Origin: Bacteroidales bacterium
Lineage (GTDB): Bacteria > Bacteroidota > Bacteroidia > Bacteroidales > Muribaculaceae
Reading direction: 5' to 3'
DNA: 36,566 bases
Assembly (NCBI GenBank): GCA_014800245.1
Contig: JAAVGM010000029.1
Coordinates: forward strand, 1 to 36,566
Made by a program: the position numbers and the translations under genes. How positions within the stretch are numbered: the first letter of the stretch is position 1; each line of letters begins with the position of its first letter. Of this stretch, positions 1 through 8,459 are shown one piece after another. The notes beneath the pieces were generated by a model, which searched no databases, was not told the DNA's origin, and worked only from the letters and a program-made list of their open reading frames with translations.

Positions 1-10
1 CCGTACCATT

Positions 11-40
11 CAGTACTTTTCAGTACTTTTCAGTACTCTT
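11..40. repeat. Tandem 10-bp repeat CAGTACTTTT, three copies
   Basis: Three head-to-tail decamers (CAGTACTTTT, CAGTACTTTT, CAGTACTCTT) lie just beyond the stop of the minus-strand TPR regulator. The flanks (GTACCATT before, TATTACAAGA after) look like decayed units in the same phase, so the array may continue past the window edge. Each unit holds the 6-bp palindrome AGTACT. No function is evident. Confidence 0.8.
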
Positions 41-61
41 TATTACAAGATTTTTAAGTCC

Positions 62-1828
62 TTACAACTTTCTTATCAACTCGTCGATATACTGCGAACC
101 CCTCTTCTCTCCAAAGATTTTTAAGGATAATGTTTCGCGTCTTGAGACCATTGCACCCTTTGATTTAGCAAGGAGCTTCCCGACTTCTCCAATCCTGAAT
201 CCACATTTTATCAACATAGCTGTCTGCTTCTCGCGTTCGTTCAGTTTAGATTCAGTCAGCTTTTCAAGATTGGGCAAGAAGTTGGGGCAAGATTGCGAGA
301 AGAATTCCTCAAGCCTGTTCCAAAACTTACCATCCTTCTCCACACTCTTTGACTTATCAATCCTTCCGATTAATTCATCGTAGAGTGGGGAGTCTCGGAA
401 AATGCTAATAAATTTTTTATAAGCCTCAGTGTCCCTGTTTTCAATGGTTGCAATCAATTCCTCCCTATACTTATCCATCTTCTCCTTTACAGATTCTTTC
501 CCATTCGACGCTGTGCCTTCCGGACATTTCGCATTTCCCTCTCCTGATGATAGAATATTCTTTAATTCCGAGACTAAGGCAATGGTACGATACAGGAGGG
601 TTTCCCCTTTCTGGTTTTTTATTAGGAACAATAACACCACTATTATTATCAAGGATACAATTATCACCATGATCATTACACCCCTTACAAGGTTTTTACG
701 AGAATTTTCCGCCTTCTGCCTCGCCCTATCGTGGAGTGTATAGTTATAGAAAGAATTCTGGAGGATTGTGGAAGTATCCATATTGGAATTCCTCCCTTTG
801 TCAAGAAGATCATTATATGCACGTATATATTCTGCCAAGGTGTCGGCTTGAATTCTAAAACGGACTTGATCGGATAGAAGGACATAATACCCTATCTCCT
901 TATTTAGGATCTCCTTATCTTCTATCAGATTTTTCGCGTACATAAAGGCTGTATCGGCGGAACCTGCTTGCAGATAAGCCTGGGCCGCTATGGAGAGCAC
1001 ATAGTTTTTCCTATTGCTATCCGTATTATTAACCGTCTCTCTTATAATCGGAATAGCTTTCTTTACATCACCTTGTTTATATGCAAGATGTCCAATCTCA
1101 AATCTGCAGAGTGCATATTCCGAGGGGAAAACCCCGTCACTCAAGCGACACGCTTTCTCAAAATATTTTTGCGCCTTATGATAATCCCTCAAGTTTGCGG
1201 ATATGTATCCGGCAAGTTCAAGGTTATATACCTGAACAAGTGTATCCGGGAGGGTTTCACCAAGTTTTAGACTTTCCTCAACATAAGGAAGAGCCTGCTC
1301 GTATAGTCTGATACCCGAAAGTAACCGTCCTGTCTGGCTCAAAATACGTCGTCTTAATCTTGGATTGTATCCCTTGTCCCCCATGCAATCAAGTGCCTCC
1401 TGGAAATATTGCAGGGCGATTGGATAGTTGCCTATGTCGCTATAGACGCGCCCTCCGTAGTAGAGCACCTCGGGGAGCATCTCCCGGCTGTGGTGCGATG
1501 AGAAGTACTCCTTGACAGTGAGGTAGAGCGAGTCGGAGGCATGACGGCAGTAGCCTTTGTCGGAGGCCTTGATGGTGAGGAAATCGCGGTAGTGCCTCTC
1601 CCCTTCCGACAGATCCTTGTCGGGGATCTTTTCGAGGGAGTCGAGGAGCGGAAGCGCCTCGGGTTCGGAGATCTCCGGATCTGAAAGGGATTCCCCGATA
1701 TGCCGCAGCCTCGGATCGTCACGGTATGAGCTTCCGCAACCGCAGGATATGACCAGGGGAAGCAACAGGAGAACCGACAGGATGCAGCTCAATATAAAGA
1801 CCTTTATGTTATTGTGGTAGAATTTCAA
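62..1828 (-). CDS. Membrane-spanning TPR protein with C-terminal helix-turn-helix (putative transcriptional regulator)
   Basis: The 588-aa product has an N-terminal hydrophobic segment ending in a lipobox-like VISC (Cys about 29), then about 330 residues of helical repeats of TPR type. A single strong membrane helix follows at about 385-403, then a cytoplasmic tail. The last 65 residues (LNEREKQTAMLIKCG..IGEVGKLLAKSKGAM) look like a LuxR/sigma-4-type helix-turn-helix. The inferred topology is a periplasmic TPR sensor, one membrane pass and a cytoplasmic DNA-binding domain, a layout common in Bacteroidota but rarely characterised. The start is TTG at 1828; no in-frame ATG is suitably placed, and a good promoter (1850-1881) lies just upstream. 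Its signal and targets cannot be told from sequence. It could instead be a TPR protein with a non-DNA-binding helical tail. Confidence 0.75.
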   Translation of the reverse strand: MKFYHNNIKVFILSCILSVLLLLPLVISCGCGSSYRDDPRLRHIGESLSDPEISEPEALPLLDSLEKIPDKDLSEGERHYRDFLTIKASDKGYCRHASDSLYLTVKEYFSSHHSREMLPEVLYYGGRVYSDIGNYPIALQYFQEALDCMGDKGYNPRLRRRILSQTGRLLSGIRLYEQALPYVEESLKLGETLPDTLVQVYNLELAGYISANLRDYHKAQKYFEKACRLSDGVFPSEYALCRFEIGHLAYKQGDVKKAIPIIRETVNNTDSNRKNYVLSIAAQAYLQAGSADTAFMYAKNLIEDKEILNKEIGYYVLLSDQVRFRIQADTLAEYIRAYNDLLDKGRNSNMDTSTILQNSFYNYTLHDRARQKAENSRKNLVRGVMIMVIIVSLIIIVVLLFLIKNQKGETLLYRTIALVSELKNILSSGEGNAKCPEGTASNGKESVKEKMDKYREELIATIENRDTEAYKKFISIFRDSPLYDELIGRIDKSKSVEKDGKFWNRLEEFFSQSCPNFLPNLEKLTESKLNEREKQTAMLIKCGFRIGEVGKLLAKSKGAMVSRRETLSLKIFGEKRGSQYIDELIRKL

Positions 1829-1849
1829 AAGGTGCGCTTTTTTATTTCT

Positions 1850-1881
1850 GCAAAGATAGCTCTTTTAATCCGGGATTGCAA
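1850..1881 (-). promoter_or_regulatory. Bacteroidota-type promoter for the TPR regulator
   Basis: On the minus strand a -33 element TTGC (1881-1878), a 19-nt spacer and a -7 element TATCTTTGC (1858-1850) fit the Bacteroidota sigma-ABfr consensus TTTG-N19/20-TAnnTTTG. Transcription would begin near 1844, leaving a leader of only about 15 nt before the TTG start. Confidence 0.6.
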
Positions 1882-1930
1882 GTATAAAAATTGCTTGGGG
1901 TGAGAATTAGATATCCATTCCGTTGTGTCG

Positions 1931-3253
1931 TTATTCTATCCCTTTTATATTCTTCTTGGGCGTGATTCCCAAGTCTTTGAGGGCTTCGATACGACGGAAG
2001 ATATTCCCTTTTCCGTTGAGAAGCTGCCCCTTCGCTTTGGCAAATGAATCGGATAGACGAGCTATATGTGTCTCCACATCCTCCATTGTTTCGGAAAATA
2101 CAGCCACTTTCTCATATAACTCGGTGGCTGTGCGCACAATGGTCTCCACATTCTTTGTCTGTCGGTCCTGCTGCCACATATTGAATGCCAATTGCAGGGC
2201 AATCATAAGGTTGCATGGCGACACAATCACTATCCCTTTGGAATAGGCATAGCGGGTCAATTCCTTATCCTGCTCAATAGCAGCCAAATAACATTGGTCG
2301 TTGGGAATGAACATAAGCACCAATCCGATGGAATCATCCACCAATCGGTCGTAATCCTTAGAGATTAGTTCTTCGATATGCTTGCGCACGCTCCTTGCGT
2401 GTTCTTTCAGTTTTATTTTTCTGAAAGCCGGATCATCAGAATCAAAGGCATCCGCATAGGCTGTGAGCGAAACTTTTGAATCAATCACCACCGCTCTCCC
2501 CTCAGGAAAGCGGACCACAACATCAGGTCGGAAGTTACGCCCTGCTTCATCCTTTACATTCTCCTGCACGAAATAGTGGAGATCGCGCTCCAATCCGCTG
2601 CTTTCAAGAAGGGTTTCAAGAATCATCTCCCCCCAATCCCCTTGAGCTTTTGAATCCCGCTTCAATACTTTTGTAAGATTCTGAGCCTCATTCCCGATTT
2701 TATCTGTCTGCTCCCGCATAGCCCTTACTGCCATATCCTGCTGCTGGGCGAAGAGCTTCATATTGGCTTCAAAAGAATTTTTCAGTTCCTCCTTCGTTAC
2801 TTCGCCGGCAGTGCGAGTCTCCTCCACCGATTTCTTGAAGGCTTCAAACTGTTCCTTTATCGGGGCGAGGAGTTCGGCAATCTGAATGCGATTGTTGGAT
2901 TGCAGTTTCTCCTGACGTGCGAGGAGCAGGCGATTGTTAAGATTTAGAATCTCCTCCTTCAGACGGTCGAAACGGAGTTGCCATTGGCGGTCGGCCTCCT
3001 CCAGGCGACGGTCGGCAGCCGCGCGTTCATCTTCAATCTGGGCCTTGCGTTGTGAATCGAGACGTTCGTAAGATTCCTTGAGGGCGGCAATTTCTCGTTG
3101 ATGATTCTCCTTTAGGTCGGCAATTTTCCTTTGGGCATTCTCAATCTCGGCATCAAGCATCCCCTTTGAGGCAGTCGCCTTTGCATTGCATATGACAGCA
3201 GCTATGATAGCTCCGGCAAGAACCGACAAGATGGCAGTAATAATGATTTCCAT
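1931..3253 (-). CDS. rmuC: RmuC family DNA recombination protein
   Basis: The 440-aa product starts with one membrane anchor (residues 1-22), followed by a long charged coiled coil (about 30-130) rich in Glu, Lys, Arg and Gln. The RmuC domain (about 140-420) has a nuclease-like core, with segments such as GDWGEMILETLLE, RPDVVVRFPEG and VVIDSKVSLTAY. The D...DSK pattern matches the PD-(D/E)xK-like fold of the family. In E. coli RmuC limits recombination between inverted repeats; the biochemical activity is still poorly defined. Length and architecture are normal. It starts at an ATG and has no partner gene here; it lies next to the purine cluster but is separated from purF by a terminator. Confidence 0.93.
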   Translation of the reverse strand: MEIIITAILSVLAGAIIAAVICNAKATASKGMLDAEIENAQRKIADLKENHQREIAALKESYERLDSQRKAQIEDERAAADRRLEEADRQWQLRFDRLKEEILNLNNRLLLARQEKLQSNNRIQIAELLAPIKEQFEAFKKSVEETRTAGEVTKEELKNSFEANMKLFAQQQDMAVRAMREQTDKIGNEAQNLTKVLKRDSKAQGDWGEMILETLLESSGLERDLHYFVQENVKDEAGRNFRPDVVVRFPEGRAVVIDSKVSLTAYADAFDSDDPAFRKIKLKEHARSVRKHIEELISKDYDRLVDDSIGLVLMFIPNDQCYLAAIEQDKELTRYAYSKGIVIVSPCNLMIALQLAFNMWQQDRQTKNVETIVRTATELYEKVAVFSETMEDVETHIARLSDSFAKAKGQLLNGKGNIFRRIEALKDLGITPKKNIKGIE

Positions 3254-3281
3254 ACATAAAAGATTGTTTGAATTCTACAAT

Positions 3282-3290
3282 GCAAATTTA
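3282..3290 (-). promoter_or_regulatory. Possible -7 element for rmuC
   Basis: TAAATTTGC on the minus strand (3290-3282) matches the -7 consensus TAnnTTTG and lies about 30 nt before the rmuC ATG. I see no good -33 TTTG at the right distance, so support is partial. Confidence 0.35.
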
Positions 3291-3341
3291 TAAAAATTTC
3301 GAAGATAATATAAAAATTCAGAGGATAATATATTGCCGATA

Positions 3342-3390
3342 CAATAAAATCTGTTGATGTCTGCCTTGCCGGCATCAACAGATTTTATTG
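3342..3390 (-). terminator. Long hairpin downstream of purF
   Basis: Two 18-nt arms (3342-3359 and 3373-3390) are perfect inverted copies around a 13-nt loop. The arms carry AATAAAAT at the outer end, so each strand reads a stem followed by a U-rich run. The hairpin begins 17 nt after the purF stop codon and separates purF from rmuC. Confidence 0.85.
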
Positions 3391-3407
3391 GATTGGTTCC
3401 TGAATTA

Positions 3408-5282
3408 TTATCTTGCGTTGGTCCGTCCTTCGTAATAATTTATGAAGGCTTTCGACACGAGACGGTTTCCGCCCGGGGTGGGATAATCGCCGGTGAAATA
3501 CCAGTCGCCGGGATGATCCGGGATGGCACGATGCATATTCTCCACCGTCTGATACACTATCTCCACCTCCGCTTTCAATCCTTCAGGCTTCAAAAGATCT
3601 GCTATCTTAGCCGCTATATCCTCGTCGGTGAATGGGGCATAAATCTCCTTCACATAGTTCACGCATTCCTCCTTAGGGCGATTCTCCTGCGCTTTACACT
3701 TCTGATAGACCGAATCTATCACATAGCTCATTCCACGCTCTCTGAGAAGCTCTATAGCCGCCTTGAAGGCTATAAATTCCGACATCCTGCTCATGTCGAT
3801 TCCATAGCAGTCGGGATAGCGCACCTGCGGCGAGGAGGAGACTATGATCAGCTTGCGGGGCGACAGACGGTCGAGGATGCGGAGAATCGATTCCCGAAGG
3901 GTCGTGCCGCGCACGATGCTGTCATCAATCGCCACTAAGTTGTCGCCGGGGCGTATCGAACCATAGGTTATGTCATAGACATGGGCTGCAAGGTCGTTGC
4001 GAGTATTCCCCTCGGCTATGAACGTGCGCAATTTTATATCCTTTATCGCCACTTTCTCCTTGCGCACACGATGCACAAGGACTTCGCGGATGTTGCGGTC
4101 GGTCAACGCACCGATGGCCGATAACCGTTGGATTTCGTCAATCTTCGCCTTGATCAGATGCTCCTCGATCCCCTCTACAAGCCCGTAGAAAGCCACCTCC
4201 GCTGTATTGGGGATAAAGGATATGACTGTATTGTCGATATCATTATTCACCGCCTTAAGCACCTGCGGCACGAGATTCTTGCCCAGTTGCTTGCGTTCTT
4301 TATAGATATCCATATCCGATCCTCGGGAGAAATATATGCGCTCGAAGGAGCAGCGTTTATTCTCCCCTGCCGGAAGAATCTGCTCAATGCGGGAGGATCC
4401 ATCGCGGTCAACGATGATAGCCTCGCCGGGAAGCAGCTCTTTTACGTCAGACACCTGAAGATCGAAGGCTGTCTGAATCACGGGCCGTTCGCTTGCCACG
4501 ACCACTATCTCCTCGTCGCGGTAATAAAACGCCGGACGTATCCCCTTGGGATCGCGCATGGCCCACATGTCGCCATTCCCCACGATTCCGCAGATCACAT
4601 ATCCCCCATCCCACGACGGAGCGCAGCGATGGAGCATATTGGAGACGTTGAGGTCGCGCGCTATGGCGGCCGAGAGAGGGAGTGCTTTCAATCCTGCGTC
4701 ATGATGAATCTTGAAAAGGCGTTCATTCTCGCGGTCGAGGGCATGACCAAGTTGTTCGAGAAGAAGGAACGTGTCGGCATATAGACGGGGATGCTGTCCC
4801 ACAGCCGTAATCTCGTCAAAGATCTCATCAACGTTGGTCATGTTGAAGTTTCCGCATAGGAGGAGGTTGCGCGCCGACCAGTTGTTGCGACGCATGAAGG
4901 GATGCACGTAATTGATGCCGGAGCGTCCTGTGGTGCTATATCGCAGATGCCCCATATAGACTTCTCCGAGGAACGGGAGGTTTTCAAGGGGTTCTCCCCT
5001 GCGTTTTGCTTCGTCAATCTGCGCCCCGATGGCGGCGAAGATAGTCTGGATAGCGTCGGAACCTTGAGCACGCTCGCGGAAGATATATTCATTTCCGGGG
5101 ATTGCATCTAGTTTCACTGAACCTACGCCGGCGGCTTCCTGACCGCGGTTGTGCTCCTTCTCCATAAGGAGATAGAGCTTATTGAGACCATACATTGCTG
5201 TGCCATACTTCTCCTCGTAATAGGAGAGCGGCTTGAGAAGGCGGATCATGGCCACTCCGCATTCATGCTTTATTAATTCCAA
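3408..5282 (-). CDS. purF: Amidophosphoribosyltransferase, long Bacteroidota-type (PurF family)
   Basis: It catalyses the first committed step of purine synthesis, making phosphoribosylamine from PRPP and glutamine. The start MELIKHECGV puts the catalytic Cys at position 8 behind a short propeptide, as in the B. subtilis enzyme where the propeptide is removed to expose the N-terminal Cys. An N-terminal nucleophile glutaminase domain (with HNRGQEAAG and GHLRYSTTG) is followed by a phosphoribosyltransferase domain with the PRPP loop VAIDDSIVRGTT at about 450-461. At 624 aa it is longer than the classical form of about 470 aa, matching a longer form typical of Bacteroidota. The start codon is TTG at 5282: the codons back to an in-frame stop contain no ATG, and the propeptide fits this start. 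It is the last gene of the cluster, set off by a strong hairpin after guaA and by a decamer repeat array. Confidence 0.92.
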   Translation of the reverse strand: MELIKHECGVAMIRLLKPLSYYEEKYGTAMYGLNKLYLLMEKEHNRGQEAAGVGSVKLDAIPGNEYIFRERAQGSDAIQTIFAAIGAQIDEAKRRGEPLENLPFLGEVYMGHLRYSTTGRSGINYVHPFMRRNNWSARNLLLCGNFNMTNVDEIFDEITAVGQHPRLYADTFLLLEQLGHALDRENERLFKIHHDAGLKALPLSAAIARDLNVSNMLHRCAPSWDGGYVICGIVGNGDMWAMRDPKGIRPAFYYRDEEIVVVASERPVIQTAFDLQVSDVKELLPGEAIIVDRDGSSRIEQILPAGENKRCSFERIYFSRGSDMDIYKERKQLGKNLVPQVLKAVNNDIDNTVISFIPNTAEVAFYGLVEGIEEHLIKAKIDEIQRLSAIGALTDRNIREVLVHRVRKEKVAIKDIKLRTFIAEGNTRNDLAAHVYDITYGSIRPGDNLVAIDDSIVRGTTLRESILRILDRLSPRKLIIVSSSPQVRYPDCYGIDMSRMSEFIAFKAAIELLRERGMSYVIDSVYQKCKAQENRPKEECVNYVKEIYAPFTDEDIAAKIADLLKPEGLKAEVEIVYQTVENMHRAIPDHPGDWYFTGDYPTPGGNRLVSKAFINYYEGRTNAR

Positions 5283-5310
5283 TTTATATTTAATTTTAAT
5301 CGAGAGAAAT

Positions 5311-5390
5311 CATGATGAGACAAGATTAATCATGATAAATCATGATGCAACTTGATAAATCATGATAAATCATGATGCAACCTGACAATT
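5311..5390. repeat. Decamer array (TCATGATTNA type) between guaA and purF
   Basis: Eight consecutive 10-bp units, in exact register, start at 5311, 5321 and so on to 5381. On the plus strand five units begin CATGAT; the others read CAAGAT, CTTGAT and CCTGAC. Read on the minus (transcript) strand the unit is TCATGATTTA, with two TTGCATCATG variants. The array fills most of the space between the guaA hairpin and the purF TTG start, so it lies in the purF leader or promoter region. No TAnnTTTG box was found in this gap. Related arrays occur at 13881-13960 and 22121-22220. Confidence 0.88.
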
Positions 5391-5401
5391 AATTTTAAAG
5401 A

Positions 5402-5442
5402 TAAATGTGGAATTTTGATTTAAAATCAAAATTCCACATTTA
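5402..5442 (-). terminator. Strong hairpin directly after guaA
   Basis: Two 18-nt arms (5402-5419 and 5425-5442) are perfectly inverted around a TTAAA loop; the inner bases can pair further. It begins three bases after the guaA stop codon and is followed on the transcript by AUCUUUAAAAUU. It probably ends the purE-to-guaA transcript and makes purF a separate or attenuated unit. Confidence 0.85.
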
Positions 5443-5444
5443 AA

Positions 5445-6971
5445 TTATTCCCACTCGATTGTTGCCGGTGGCTTGGAGGAGATATCATAGACTACGCGGT
5501 TGATGCCACGCACCTTGTTGATTATCTCGTTGCTTGTCTTTGCAAGGAATTCGTAGGGGAGATGTACCCAGTCGGCTGTCATACCGTCGGTGGAGATCAC
5601 GGCGCGGAGAGCCACGCAGCTCTCGTAGGTGCGCTCATCTCCCATCACTCCGACGCTCTGCACCGGGAGGAGCATCACGCCTGCCTGCCATACCTGGTCG
5701 TAAAGACCGGCCTCACGCAGACCGTTGATGAAGATTGCATCCGCCTCCTGAAGCATTCGCACCTTCTCGGGAGTGACCTCGCCGAGGATGCGGATTCCAA
5801 GACCCGGACCGGGGAAGGGATGACGACCTAAAAGTCGGGGATCCATATCCATTGCCTTCCCCACGCGGCGAACCTCATCCTTGAAGAGCAAACGGAGCGG
5901 CTCTACAATCTTAAGGTTCATCTCTTTGGGGAGACCGCCTACATTGTGGTGGCTCTTGATTGTGGCGGAAGGACCCTTCACTGAGCAACTCTCGATTACG
6001 TCGGGATAAATTGTGCCCTGAGCAAGCCACTTCGCATTCTCAATCTTCTTGGCCTCTGCATTGAACACCTCCACGAAATCGCGACCGATGATCTTGCGCT
6101 TCTGTTCGGGATCAGTGACACCCTTGAGGTCGTTGTAGAAACGCTCGGAGGCGTCAACGCCGATCACATTCAGACCCATGTGCTTGTAAGAGTCAAGAAC
6201 CTCGTCAAACTCATTCTTGCGGAGAAGACCGTTATTGACGAAGATACATGTGAGACGGTCGCCGATGGCTTTGTGAAGAAGCATCGCTGCCACAGAGGAG
6301 TCAACACCGCCGGAGAGACCCAGGATCACGCGCTCGTCGCCGATCTTAGCCTTCAGTTCCTCTACTGTTGTCTCGATGAATGAAGCGGGGCTCCATGTGC
6401 CTGAACAGCCGCAGATGCCGAGCACATAGTTAGCGAGGAGCTGCTTGCCGTCGGTGGAATGATACACCTCGGGGTGGAACTGAATGCCCCATGTCTGCTC
6501 CCCTTCGATGTGATAGGCGGCATATTTTACATTCTCAGTGGAGCCGATCACTTTATAATTCTCCGGCACATTGGTGATGGTGTCGCCGTGGCTCATCCAC
6601 ACCTGTGTGGGTGAAGGGAGACCGGTCATGAGAGGATCCGCCGCATCCACCACTGTCAGCATTGCGCGGCCATATTCGCGGGAGGGTGCGCCCTCTACAT
6701 TGCCGCCATATGCCTGAGCCAAATACTGAGCGCCATAGCAAACTCCAAGAAGAGGAAGCTTGCCCTTGATATTGCTCAGATCGGGCACCGGTGCATCCGC
6801 ATCGCGCACCGAAGAGGGGGATCCGGAGAGAATCACACCTTTTGTATCGGCATCAATCTCCGGAATCTTATTGAAAGGATGAATCTCGCAATATACATTC
6901 AGCTCGCGCACGCGACGTGCGATAAGCTGAGTGTATTGAGATCCGAAGTCTAATATTAATATCTTTTCCAT
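5445..6971 (-). CDS. guaA: GMP synthase (glutamine-hydrolysing)
   Basis: It converts XMP to GMP using ATP and glutamine, the last step of the guanine branch. The N-terminal class I glutaminase has its nucleophile in LLGVCYGAQ (Cys78) and its His/Glu pair in QFHPEVY (His166, Glu168). The ATP pyrophosphatase domain follows with the PP-loop GLSGGVDSS at about 218-226, then a C-terminal dimerisation domain ending in PPATIEWE. At 508 aa it is of normal length. It lies 5 nt after guaB, so IMP dehydrogenase and GMP synthase are made together and act in sequence. Confidence 0.98.
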   Translation of the reverse strand: MEKILILDFGSQYTQLIARRVRELNVYCEIHPFNKIPEIDADTKGVILSGSPSSVRDADAPVPDLSNIKGKLPLLGVCYGAQYLAQAYGGNVEGAPSREYGRAMLTVVDAADPLMTGLPSPTQVWMSHGDTITNVPENYKVIGSTENVKYAAYHIEGEQTWGIQFHPEVYHSTDGKQLLANYVLGICGCSGTWSPASFIETTVEELKAKIGDERVILGLSGGVDSSVAAMLLHKAIGDRLTCIFVNNGLLRKNEFDEVLDSYKHMGLNVIGVDASERFYNDLKGVTDPEQKRKIIGRDFVEVFNAEAKKIENAKWLAQGTIYPDVIESCSVKGPSATIKSHHNVGGLPKEMNLKIVEPLRLLFKDEVRRVGKAMDMDPRLLGRHPFPGPGLGIRILGEVTPEKVRMLQEADAIFINGLREAGLYDQVWQAGVMLLPVQSVGVMGDERTYESCVALRAVISTDGMTADWVHLPYEFLAKTSNEIINKVRGINRVVYDISSKPPATIEWE

Positions 6972-6976
6972 ATCTT

Positions 6977-8452
6977 TTATGCTTCGCGTCGTGAGTAATT
7001 GGGAGCCTCTTTGGTGATGGTCACATCATGAGGATGGTTCTCAGTCACGCCGGCAGAAGTGATCTTAGTGAACTTCGCATTGTGAAGGGCATCGATATCC
7101 TTTGCGCCGCAATAGCCCATGCCTGAGCGGAGTCCGCCCGCGAGCTGATAGATGGTCTCGCTGAGTGTCCCTTTGTAGGGCACACGAGCCACGATCCCTT
7201 CCGGAACAAACTTGCTTGAATCTGCCTTCTCACTCTGGAAATAACGGTCTTTCGAACCGGCTTCCATAGCCTCTACCGAACCCATTCCGCGGTATGCCTT
7301 GAATTTACGTCCGTTGTAGATGATAGTCTCGCCCGGAGATTCCTCCACGCCTGCGAACATCGAACCCATCATCACACAGTCGCCACCGGCTGCAAGAGCC
7401 TTCACCACGTCGCCTGAATAGCGGAGGCCGCCATCGGCAATTACAGGAACGCCATAGCTATGAGCCACCTTAGCCACCTCGAAGATTGCAGAAAGCTGGG
7501 GAACGCCTACACCTGCCACGATGCGTGTGGTGCAGATCGACCCCGGACCGATACCTACCTTAACACCGTCGGCACCGGCCTCGATGAGATGCTTGGCAGC
7601 CTCGCCTGTGGCGATATTTCCTACCACTACATCAAGATGAGGATATGCAGCCTTCACCTTCTTGAGAGTGTTGGCAACATTGGCAGAATGACCATGTGCA
7701 GTGTCGATAACCACAGCATCTACATCAGCCTCAACAAGCGCTTTCACACGGTCGAGAGTGTCGCTTGTCACGCCAACGCCTGCTGCCACGCGAAGACGAC
7801 CCTTGGAGTCTTTGCATGCCATAGGATAATCATGCACCTTGGTGATGTCGCGATAAGTGATCAGACCCAAGAGATGACCCTCCTCATCCACCACGGGAAG
7901 CTTCTCAATCTTATTCTTGAGAAGGATATCTGCGGCAGAAGAGAGATCGGTGTGGCTTGTAGTCACAAGGTTCTCTTTAGTCATCACATTATCGATTGCA
8001 AGGTTCATGTCGGTCTGGAAGCGGAGGTCGCGGTTGGTGACGATACCGATAAGTTTATTGTCGGCATCCACCACGGGTATGCCGCCGATGCGGTTGTCGT
8101 GCATAAGCTGGAGAGCCTCCCCTACGGTCTGATCCTTTGAGATAGTGATAGGATCATAGATCATGCCGCTTTCTGCGCGTTTCACCTTTCTGACCTGAGC
8201 TGCCTGAGCTGCAATCGACATATTCTTATGGATCACGCCGATTCCTCCCTCGCGGGCGATTGCGATAGCAAGATCAGCCTCAGTCACTGTATCCATCGCT
8301 GCTGAAACGAAGGGGATATTGAGGGGGATATTGCGTGAGAAACGACCGGACAGGCTCACCATGTTAGGCGTAACCTCGGAATAGGCCGGTATCAGAAGTA
8401 CGTCATCGAAAGTTACACCTTCGAGCACGATTTTTTCATCTATAAATGCCAT
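6977..8452 (-). CDS. guaB: Inosine-5'-monophosphate dehydrogenase
   Basis: It oxidises IMP to XMP with NAD+, the rate-setting step to GMP. The (beta/alpha)8 barrel holds the catalytic loop GPGSICTTR with Cys307. Two CBS domains (about 96-145 and 155-205) are inserted between strands, with IGGIPVVD and IEKLPVVD motifs; in this family they bind adenine or guanine nucleotides for control. The flap motif YRGMGS and the C-terminal YRREA-like tail (YSRREA) are present. It is 491 aa, normal for bacteria. It starts at an ATG 7 nt after purA, so both branches from IMP are in one transcript. Confidence 0.98.
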   Translation of the reverse strand: MAFIDEKIVLEGVTFDDVLLIPAYSEVTPNMVSLSGRFSRNIPLNIPFVSAAMDTVTEADLAIAIAREGGIGVIHKNMSIAAQAAQVRKVKRAESGMIYDPITISKDQTVGEALQLMHDNRIGGIPVVDADNKLIGIVTNRDLRFQTDMNLAIDNVMTKENLVTTSHTDLSSAADILLKNKIEKLPVVDEEGHLLGLITYRDITKVHDYPMACKDSKGRLRVAAGVGVTSDTLDRVKALVEADVDAVVIDTAHGHSANVANTLKKVKAAYPHLDVVVGNIATGEAAKHLIEAGADGVKVGIGPGSICTTRIVAGVGVPQLSAIFEVAKVAHSYGVPVIADGGLRYSGDVVKALAAGGDCVMMGSMFAGVEESPGETIIYNGRKFKAYRGMGSVEAMEAGSKDRYFQSEKADSSKFVPEGIVARVPYKGTLSETIYQLAGGLRSGMGYCGAKDIDALHNAKFTKITSAGVTENHPHDVTITKEAPNYSRREA

Positions 8453-8459
8453 CTCAGTA

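Noticed and set aside
3354..3938. Plus-strand frame of 194 aa opposite purF
   Set aside because: It is antisense to a well-supported gene and has no recognisable protein features. The same holds for the other long antisense frames (for example 7460-8140, 18049-18729, 23953-24753).
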